Part shown: positions 8,049 through 13,859 of the stretch, piece by piece
How positions within the stretch are numbered: position 1 is the first letter of the stretch
Layout of the letters: each line of letters opens with the position of its first letter
Origin: Deltaproteobacteria bacterium
GTDB taxonomy: Bacteria > Desulfobacterota > Desulfarculia > Desulfarculales > Desulfarculaceae
Assembly (NCBI GenBank): GCA_020444205.1
Contig: JAHLLJ010000020.1
Span: 1-39,991 of the forward strand
Length of the DNA stretch: 39,991 nt
Reading direction: 5' to 3'
Made by a program: the position numbers and the translations under genes
Notes under the pieces: model-generated
Told to the model about the DNA's origin: nothing
What the model saw: the letters and a program-made list of their open reading frames with translations, nothing else
Databases searched by the model: none

Positions 8049-8090
8049 GCTTACTTTAAAATTGTAAGCCAAGGGGAGATTCCAGGCCAA
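8049..8090 (-). promoter_or_regulatory. Promoter with overlapping dyad for the chagasin operon
   Basis: On the minus strand TTGGCC (8090-8085) and TACAAT (8066-8061), 18 nt apart, form a plausible sigma70 promoter. An inverted repeat GCTTAC (8049-8054) / GTAAGC (8064-8069), with 9 nt between arms, overlaps the -10 and the start site. That is a position typical of a repressor operator. Confidence 0.45.
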
Positions 8091-8184
8091 CTCCTTAGAT
8101 GCTTGTGCTTGCCCCAGGAGCGGCAGCCGCTTATCCTAATATTAAGAGTTGGTAGGCAATACTAAACACCTGAAAGCGGCGGCG

Positions 8185-9339
8185 ATGAACTTCGAACCTG
8201 TCCCAATAGAGCGCCTGAACCTTTTCTTGGAAAAGCTTGAGTTGGATCACTCCACCCTGGAGCGCCTGGCTCCCTGGCGGCAAATCTTTTTGGACCAAAG
8301 TGAAGAGTTTGGCCGGGAATTTTGCCGCTATTTCATGCGCATTGACCGCACCAGACAGATCATGGAGCAGGGTGACTATCTTCCAGGCCTGGAAAAAGTG
8401 CTGGGAGGATGGTTCCACGCCCTGTTTAAAGAAGAGTTCTCCTCGGGCTTCCTCAACTACCTGTGGAACAGCGGGGTGCGTCATGTCCGCCTCAACCTGG
8501 ACCAACGCTTTGTGAACCTGGGCTATGCCATGGCCCGCCAGTTCTGTCACCGAATTGTCAGCCAGCAGATACCGATTGATCATCAAGCACAGGTGGCTGA
8601 AGTAATAGACCGCATGCTCGACTTCTGCGTGCTGGTCGCCACCGACTCCTTTATCACCACCACCTTCCACTGCGACCGCCGGATGATTGAAGGCATTGCC
8701 CATCAAGTGCGCAATCCCATAACCATCATTGGCGGCAGTATTCGCCGCCTGCAAAAAAAGACCGATCCAGGCAGCCCGGCTTACTTGGCCTATGAAATGG
8801 TGTTAAAGGAGAATCAGCGCCTGGAGCGCATGATGGGCGATATTTCCATGTACTCCGGCTTGTTCCAAGAGGAGCCGGTTGCCAAGGTATGCGACCTGGC
8901 CGAGTTTTTGGACATAGCCCACCGCTGGGTGCTGGAACGGGGCCTCATGGAAGGCGTGGATTGGCAGCCGGATTTGCGTGCTGGATATGACCGGGTGTAT
9001 TGCGATCCCCAGGACCTTGAGGCCATGCTGTGTTATGTCTTGGAAAACGCGGCCGAGGCGGCAAATCAGGAGAAGCCCATATTGGAGGCGGCTTCAGGGC
9101 CGGACAAAGACCAACGCATGGTCAAGCTGACCATACGCAACAACGGCAATACCCCGGCCCCCATTCACATGGACGATATTCTCAGCCCTTTTCACTCTGA
9201 AAAGCCCTTGGGCACAGGCCTGGGCCTACCCATCGTCTTTTTGGCCGCCCGGCGCAACCTGGGCACCCTGAGCCTGGACCCCAGGCCCGGCGGTGGGGCC
9301 ATATGCCGATTAAGTTTGCCCGCCCCGCACAACCACTAA
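8185..9339 (+). CDS. Globin-coupled sensor histidine kinase
   Basis: A 384-residue soluble kinase. Residues about 15-150 resemble a protoglobin/globin-coupled sensor domain, with NSGVRHVRLNLDQRFVNLGY containing the expected proximal haem His (His100). Kinase motifs follow: H-box EGIAHQVRNPI with phospho-acceptor His173, N-box LENAAEAA and G-box GTGLGLPIV. The protein should sense O2, NO or redox state through haem and phosphorylate a response regulator, but none is encoded next to it. There is no membrane segment. I prefer the ATG at 8185; an in-frame TTG at 8149 would add 12 residues but has a poorly placed ribosome site. The 3' end overlaps the convergent LysR gene by 4 nt. The globin call rests on spacing and is less certain than the kinase call. 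Confidence 0.8.
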   Translation: MNFEPVPIERLNLFLEKLELDHSTLERLAPWRQIFLDQSEEFGREFCRYFMRIDRTRQIMEQGDYLPGLEKVLGGWFHALFKEEFSSGFLNYLWNSGVRHVRLNLDQRFVNLGYAMARQFCHRIVSQQIPIDHQAQVAEVIDRMLDFCVLVATDSFITTTFHCDRRMIEGIAHQVRNPITIIGGSIRRLQKKTDPGSPAYLAYEMVLKENQRLERMMGDISMYSGLFQEEPVAKVCDLAEFLDIAHRWVLERGLMEGVDWQPDLRAGYDRVYCDPQDLEAMLCYVLENAAEAANQEKPILEAASGPDKDQRMVKLTIRNNGNTPAPIHMDDILSPFHSEKPLGTGLGLPIVFLAARRNLGTLSLDPRPGGGAICRLSLPAPHNH

Positions 9340-10229
9340 ATTTGGGACATAAGTAAATCCACAAAGGCCTGTTGGTGCCGGTGCGATGCCCCGCCCTTGC
9401 GGCTGAGGATAACTATGCGGTCCGAGGGCAGCAGATGCTCCAAGGACAGGGCCCTGAGGTTCCACTTTTTCAGGCCGGGCGGCTCTCCGGCAATGGAGGC
9501 AAAAGCCAGGCCCAAGCCCTGTTCCACCAGGGCCGCGCTAACCTCGGCATTGGCTGATTCCGCTATCACCCTGCAAGGCAGCCTTTGGCTGCGGAACAAC
9601 TCATCCAGGGCGCCGCGATGAGAAACCTCGGGAGGAGGCGCCGGCAGGATCAGGCGATGGCGGCTGATGCTCTTTAGGCTGAGGGGCTGGGCCGCCTTGG
9701 TAAGGGGATGCTCCCTGGGCACCAAGAGCACCGGGCGCACCGCCTTCCAAGGCACTGCCCGCAAGCCCTTGGGCGCCACCGAGGCCAAGGCCAGGCCCAG
9801 GTCGGCCTCCGCGGAGCGCACCAAATGCACCACCTGGGTTTGAGGGCGATCCCACAGGGTCAATTCCACCTCGGGATGCTCCTGGCCATAGGCAGCCAAC
9901 AACGGGGGTAATAGCTGCACCAGGGTGGTTAGCGGCGCGGCTAGGCGCAGGCGATGCCGGGGCCTTTTATCCAAGGCGGCCAGATCTTCCCTTAGAGCTA
10001 ACTCCTCTTGCAGAGCCAGGTCGCAAAAGGCCAGCAGTCGCTCTCCGGCCCTGGTCAGGCGGGCTCCCTTGCGTCCGGAACGCTCCACCAAAACGCACCC
10101 CAGCTCATCTTCCAAGGCCTTGATCTGTCGGCTCACCGCCGGCTGGGTGCGCAAGGTAAGCTGGGCCGCCTTGCTGAAGCTGCCGGTCCTGGCCAAGTGG
10201 CGAAAGGCGTTTAGCTGCTGCCATTCCAT
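9336..10229 (-). CDS. LysR-family transcriptional regulator
   Basis: A 297-residue LysR regulator. The N-terminal winged helix-turn-helix is clear (LNAFRHLARTGSFSKAAQLTLRTQPAVSRQIKALEDELG in sense, residues about 6-44). It is followed by a periplasmic-binding-protein-like effector domain (from about residue 92). The start is well placed, with GAGGA before the ATG. It is divergent from the FlK-type thioesterase gene across an 87-nt AT-rich gap, the usual arrangement for a LysR regulator and its target. It probably controls that gene and itself. The effector is unknown. Confidence 0.93.
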   Translation of the reverse strand: MEWQQLNAFRHLARTGSFSKAAQLTLRTQPAVSRQIKALEDELGCVLVERSGRKGARLTRAGERLLAFCDLALQEELALREDLAALDKRPRHRLRLAAPLTTLVQLLPPLLAAYGQEHPEVELTLWDRPQTQVVHLVRSAEADLGLALASVAPKGLRAVPWKAVRPVLLVPREHPLTKAAQPLSLKSISRHRLILPAPPPEVSHRGALDELFRSQRLPCRVIAESANAEVSAALVEQGLGLAFASIAGEPPGLKKWNLRALSLEHLLPSDRIVILSRKGGASHRHQQAFVDLLMSQI

Positions 10230-10316
10230 GATTATTCCTCATATATTTTTTAATTATTATTAATTTTACTTATTTTTAGGCTGGTCTCATAGTGAAATAC
10301 AAGCAAGGAGGACGTT
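10230..10316. promoter_or_regulatory. Divergent LysR/thioesterase control region
   Basis: An 87-nt strongly AT-rich gap between divergent genes. It contains a TTAAT-TATT-ATTAA dyad at 10250-10263, consistent with the T-N11-A type half-sites used by LysR proteins. The thioesterase has a strong AAGGAGG site just before its ATG. The regulator-binding role is inferred from position. Confidence 0.45.
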
Positions 10317-10754
10317 ATGCTCCCCAGCCTTAAACTTGGCCTTAGCTTTACCTTTGAATACAAGGTACCGCCGGAGCGCACCGTGCCCTTCCTGTTACCT
10401 GAGTCACCAGAGTTTCAACAAATGCCCCAGGTGCTGGCCACCGGCTACATGGTGGGGTTGTTCGAGTGGGCCTGCATCCAGGCCCTTAAGCCCCACCTGG
10501 ACTGGCCCCGTGAGCAGAGCGTGGGCACCCAGGTGCGCCTGAGCCACGTGGCGGCCACGCCGCCGGGGCTCACGGTAAGCATAAGCGGAGAGCTGATAGA
10601 AATTAAGGGACGCCGCCTGTTGTTCGCCATGCAAGGTCACGACGGAGTGGAGCTGATCTCTAAAGGCACCCACGGGCGCTACATAATCGACGCGGCGCGC
10701 TTTAATGAAAAAGCAGGGGCCAAGCAGGCCGCCGCCATGGGCAAGGCGCCTTAG
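10317..10754 (+). CDS. FlK-type acyl-CoA thioesterase (fluoroacetyl-CoA thioesterase family)
   Basis: A 145-residue hotdog-fold protein closely resembling fluoroacetyl-CoA thioesterase FlK of Streptomyces cattleya, as I recall that sequence. Shared stretches include PESPEF, ATGYMVGLFEWAC, AATPPGLTV and GRRLLF. The catalytic Thr-Glu-His set is present almost co-linearly as Thr42, Glu50 and His77. Phe33 is kept, but the FlK lid residue Phe36 is Met here, so the natural substrate may be another small acyl-CoA. It hydrolyses acyl-CoA to acid and CoA in the cytoplasm. It is divergent from a LysR regulator and overlaps the convergent rubrerythrin-like gene by 4 nt. Homology is strong, substrate uncertain. 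Confidence 0.85.
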   Translation: MLPSLKLGLSFTFEYKVPPERTVPFLLPESPEFQQMPQVLATGYMVGLFEWACIQALKPHLDWPREQSVGTQVRLSHVAATPPGLTVSISGELIEIKGRRLLFAMQGHDGVELISKGTHGRYIIDAARFNEKAGAKQAAAMGKAP

Positions 10755-11239
10755 GCTACCGGCTGAAACTTTTCATGCACCGCGCCGCACACAGGGCAGC
10801 GCTCCGGCGCACTGCCGGTGGCGATCCAGCCGCAGATCGAGCAAACCAGGTAATCTGCCGACCCGTCTTCGCCAAGGGCCTGGGCCAGATCGCCCTGGCG
10901 CTGGGCCACCTGGGCCGATTGGTCCAAAGCAGTACCCGCCACTCTTTGCCCTTGCCGGTCGGCTTCTGCCACCAGCCCGGCATAGCCTTGGAGTAGTCCG
11001 GGCAGCATCTCGACTTTGGTTTCCTCGAGGTTGGCCTCGGCGTCGCCCAGCTTACCCCGCATAAGCATGAGAAAGCGCCGGGTGTGCACCCGCAGGGAGG
11101 CGGCCAGGGCCTCATAAAATTCAGCCTCCTGGTCGCGCTGGCGGCTGCGGGCCTGCTGGGCGAACATCTCCAGCCTGGCCAGGGCCAAACTGGCCTGAAC
11201 AAAAGCTTGCTGCAACTGGTCTTGAGGGGCTTGGCTCAT
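10751..11239 (-). CDS. Rubrerythrin-like protein with rubredoxin-type C-terminus, di-iron ligands mostly missing
   Basis: A 162-residue protein with a helical N-terminal region (about 1-120) and a C-terminal rubredoxin-like knuckle pair, CSICG (133-137) and CPVCG (148-152), arranged as in rubrerythrin. In the helical part Glu24 and His52 fit rubrerythrin ligand positions, but the ExxEH, ENYE and ExxRH motifs cannot be found. For example AQRQGDL stands where ExxRH is expected. So the FeCys4 site is likely present while the di-iron peroxidase site is probably lost. I chose the ATG at 11239 (AAGGA upstream), 10 nt after the ThrRS editing-domain gene. Possible roles are electron transfer or metal binding. 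Confidence 0.75.
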   Translation of the reverse strand: MSQAPQDQLQQAFVQASLALARLEMFAQQARSRQRDQEAEFYEALAASLRVHTRRFLMLMRGKLGDAEANLEETKVEMLPGLLQGYAGLVAEADRQGQRVAGTALDQSAQVAQRQGDLAQALGEDGSADYLVCSICGWIATGSAPERCPVCGAVHEKFQPVA

Positions 11240-11249
11240 ACCGGTCCTT

Positions 11250-11660
11250 TCAAATCTCTTTGAACACCTTGGCCAGGGACTCCCCGGCCACGTGCATTTT
11301 CCATTCGTTGAGATAGCCAAAAGGCGTGGCGCTGACCTCGTAGCCGGTGTCGCTCAGGCGTTGGGCGGTGCGCCCGGCCATCTCCTGGGCCAGCTCTGGC
11401 GGGGCCTTGCTGGTTGAAAGATGGCCAAAGGAGTGCAGCACCACCCGCTTGGTGTTGAACTTGCCCGCCAGCCACTTGATGTTTTTAAGCATCTTGTTGA
11501 CCACTTTGGTCTCGCGGCCCTGGTCTTCGGCCTCGGCGTGGTAGAACACCACCACCGCATCGCTGGTTTGGTCGCTCTGGGTCGCCTCCGGGGCTTCCTC
11601 CAGGGATTTGGCAAAGGGCTTATGCCAAAAGCTGGGGGCATAGAACATGAGCAGCTTCAC
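11250..11660 (-). CDS. Free-standing archaeal-type threonyl-tRNA synthetase editing domain
   Basis: A 136-residue protein that aligns along its whole length with the N-terminal editing domain of archaeal ThrRS (a D-aminoacyl-tRNA deacylase fold). The opening MKLLMFYAPSFW, the HSFGHLS motif (77-83) with its conserved His80, and the ending ATPFGYLNEWKMH all match the archaeal pattern. In archaea this domain removes Ser from mischarged tRNA-Thr. No synthetase domains follow, so it would act in trans. A lysine I recall as catalytic in the Pyrococcus domain (in GYYKAF) appears as Asn118 here, so activity is not assured. The ATG overlaps the stop codon of the upstream hotdog gene. It could also act on another aminoacyl-tRNA or ester. 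Confidence 0.75.
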   Translation of the reverse strand: MKLLMFYAPSFWHKPFAKSLEEAPEATQSDQTSDAVVVFYHAEAEDQGRETKVVNKMLKNIKWLAGKFNTKRVVLHSFGHLSTSKAPPELAQEMAGRTAQRLSDTGYEVSATPFGYLNEWKMHVAGESLAKVFKEI

Positions 11661-12154
11661 TTTTTATTTCCGAGCCTGCTGCGTTTTTCCTGTTCCTTTT
11701 CCGCCAGGCGCATCTTGCGGCGGCTCATGGCCTCGTCGTTGCGCCGGCGCTCGTCAGGGGTTTCCAAGATCAAGCCCGGCACCGGGGCGGGTTGCTTGTT
11801 TTGGTCCAGAGCCACAAAAGTCAGATACGCGCTGGCCACATGCCTGGTCTGCCTCTTTTGGGGATTTTCCGCCTCCACCCGAACCCCGATCTCCATAGAG
11901 CTCTTGCCCACCAGGTTTAAGCCCGCCTTTAGAAACAACAGCTCTCCCACGTAGACCGGGTTGTGGAAATCCAGGCGGTCGATGCTGGCCGTAACCGCAT
12001 TGCACGCGGCATGGCGCAAGCCCACCACCCCGGCGGCGGAGTCTATGTTTTTCATGATGACACCACCGTGTACGTTGCCGGCGGGGTTGGCGTCCGCCGG
12101 TTGCATGACCACGGCCATTACCACGCTGGAGTCACTTACGCGTTTACTTTCCAT
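11657..12154 (-). CDS. Acyl-CoA thioesterase, hotdog fold (YciA/BFIT-like)
   Basis: A 165-residue hotdog thioesterase. The family signature is seen in ANPAGNVHGGVIMKNIDSAAG (active-site region, about 22-42), followed by RLDFHNPVYVGELLFLKA and the SMEIGVRVEAEN strand. The enzyme should hydrolyse acyl-CoA in the cytoplasm. The C-terminal 25 residues are highly charged and probably helical or disordered. It is first of three co-directional genes, its stop codon overlapping the ATG of the ThrRS editing-domain gene. AAGGA precedes its own ATG. It shares a 90-nt divergent control region with pyruvate kinase. Substrate chain length cannot be read. Confidence 0.88.
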   Translation of the reverse strand: MESKRVSDSSVVMAVVMQPADANPAGNVHGGVIMKNIDSAAGVVGLRHAACNAVTASIDRLDFHNPVYVGELLFLKAGLNLVGKSSMEIGVRVEAENPQKRQTRHVASAYLTFVALDQNKQPAPVPGLILETPDERRRNDEAMSRRKMRLAEKEQEKRSRLGNKK

Positions 12155-12196
12155 GACAATTCCTTTTTAACCTGTCCGGGGCAACACTTTTGCCCT

Positions 12197-12219
12197 AAGC
12201 TTACCGTTAGAAAGCTTAC
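12197..12219. repeat. 8-bp direct repeat in the hotdog/pyk divergent region
   Basis: AAGCTTAC occurs at 12197-12204 and again at 12212-12219, a 15-bp period, 26-48 nt before the pyk start. A GGGCAA/TTGCCC hairpin (12179-12195) lies beside it. It could be a regulator site for pyk. No promoter with good spacing was recognised. Confidence 0.35.
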
Positions 12220-12244
12220 AATGGCAATCAATGGTGGAGCCAAT

Positions 12245-13660
12245 ATGACTCAGCCCCGAAAAACCAAGATCGTTGCGACCATAGGACCGGCCAGCGCCGA
12301 CCCTCAGGTGCTCGGAAAAATCATCAATGCCGGTCTGGACGTGGCCCGGCTCAACTTCTCCCATGGCGACCACGCCAGCCACCGCAAAACCATGGACCTG
12401 GTGCGCCGCCTGGCCGCCGAACAGGGCCGCACCGTGGCCATCTTGCAGGATCTGGCCGGGCCCAAGATTCGCCTGGGAGATTTACCCGAGCCCATGTGGC
12501 TGGAGTCGGGCCAGGAGGTGGAGCTCACCCCCGGAGCCAGCGCCACCCCGGGCGTATTGCCCGTGGATTACGCCGGTTTGGTGGAGGACGTGGCTCCTGA
12601 ACAGAGCATACTACTGGCTGATGGACTGGTGGAGCTCAAGGTCCTGGAGACCTCGGGCGGCAAGGTAAGGGCCATGGTCAAGGTGGGCGGCGAGGTCAGC
12701 TCTCGCAAAGGAGTGAACCTGCCCACCAGCGAGCTGGGCATAAGCTCCTTCACCGACAAGGACCGGCGCGATTTGGAAATGGGCCTGGAGGCAGGGGTGG
12801 ATCTGGTGGCCCTGTCCTTTGTGCGTCACGAAAAAGACCTGGCCCCGGTGCGCGAGCGCCTCAACCACAGCGAAGACCCTCCCCTACTGGTGGCCAAGAT
12901 AGAAAAACCCCAGGCGGTGGAGCGGCTGCATGAAATTTTGGCCGCGGTGGATGGAGTAATGGTGGCCCGGGGAGACTTGGGCGTGGAAATGCCTTTGGAA
13001 AAGGTGCCGCTGATCCAAAAACGCATAATCGCCGAGGCCCGCCGGGCGGGCAAGGTGGTGGTAACCGCCACCCAGATGCTGCGCTCCATGATGGACAACC
13101 CCCGCCCCACCCGGGCCGAAGCCGCCGACGTGGCCAACGCCATCCTGGACGGCACCGACGCGGTGATGCTCTCCGACGAAACGGCCATGGGCTCCTACCC
13201 GGTGGAGTCTGTGAAGATCATGGACCGCCTGTGCCGGGCCACCGAAGGTCAGGTAAACAGCGAAACCCTGCTCAAGGAAGAGCTGAGCCCCCTTCTCCCG
13301 GCAGTGGCCGCCGCGCTGAGCCGGGCCGCCTGTTGGTTGTCGCGCGACCTCAAGCCCGCGGCCATAGTTGCCTCAACCACCAGCGGGAGCACTGCCAGGC
13401 TCATCAGCCGCTATCGCCCGGAAGCTACCTTTGTGAGCCTCACCCCAGACCCCTCCACCTGCCGCCAATTGGCCCTGTCCTGGGGCGTGGTTCCGGCCTT
13501 GGTGGAGCCTTTTGAGGACATTGAAGAAATGGCCCAACGAGCCGGACGGTGGATATTGGAAAACGGCCTGGCTCAACCCGGGGAGCACATCATACTCACC
13601 GGTGGTGTCCCGGTGGGCACGCCGGGCACCACCAATCTGCTCAAGGTTTTGGAACTGTAA
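12245..13660 (+). CDS. pyk: Pyruvate kinase
   Basis: A 471-residue pyruvate kinase, the usual length, transferring phosphate from PEP to ADP in glycolysis. The start MTQPRKTKIVATIGPAS and the DVARLNFSHGDH, ILQDLAGPKIRLGD, LLVAKIEKPQAVE and VMVARGDLGVEMPLEKVP segments are all family signatures, with the active-site Lys in AKIEKP intact. The C-terminal allosteric domain is complete, ending GTPGTTNLLKVLEL. I chose the ATG at 12245 because GGTGGAG lies 7 nt upstream; an upstream ATG at 12221 would add eight unsupported residues. It is a single gene followed by a hairpin terminator. Confidence 0.96.
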   Translation: MTQPRKTKIVATIGPASADPQVLGKIINAGLDVARLNFSHGDHASHRKTMDLVRRLAAEQGRTVAILQDLAGPKIRLGDLPEPMWLESGQEVELTPGASATPGVLPVDYAGLVEDVAPEQSILLADGLVELKVLETSGGKVRAMVKVGGEVSSRKGVNLPTSELGISSFTDKDRRDLEMGLEAGVDLVALSFVRHEKDLAPVRERLNHSEDPPLLVAKIEKPQAVERLHEILAAVDGVMVARGDLGVEMPLEKVPLIQKRIIAEARRAGKVVVTATQMLRSMMDNPRPTRAEAADVANAILDGTDAVMLSDETAMGSYPVESVKIMDRLCRATEGQVNSETLLKEELSPLLPAVAAALSRAACWLSRDLKPAAIVASTTSGSTARLISRYRPEATFVSLTPDPSTCRQLALSWGVVPALVEPFEDIEEMAQRAGRWILENGLAQPGEHIILTGGVPVGTPGTTNLLKVLEL

Positions 13661-13672
13661 ATCAAATCATAG

Positions 13673-13707
13673 ACAGGAGTGGGCGCCCAAGGCGCCGCTC
13701 CTGTTTA
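13673..13707 (+). terminator. Terminator-like hairpin after pyk
   Basis: Arms ACAGGAG-T-GGGCGCC and GGCGCC-G-CTCCTGT (13673-13687 and 13691-13704) form a long stem with one mismatch or bulge and a 3-nt loop. Only a weak T tract (TTTAT) follows. It is strong as a hairpin, less certain as a factor-independent terminator. Confidence 0.65.
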
Positions 13708-13859
13708 TAGCGCGTTGTTTATTCGTAAGAGTAATTGAAATTACTTGTTTGACTAAAAAAACTCTATTGATATACCCTCATTCTCACGTTCCCGATAAGG
13801 TCGAGCTTTAATACTTCGCGCGGTTACTCCTCTCATTTGGGCATGAGACCAGGATCACA

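Noticed and set aside
11963-12244. Extension of pyruvate kinase to an upstream start
   Set aside because: The extra 94 residues overlap the divergent hotdog gene and do not resemble pyruvate kinase; the ATG at 12245 has a good ribosome site and the conserved N-terminus.
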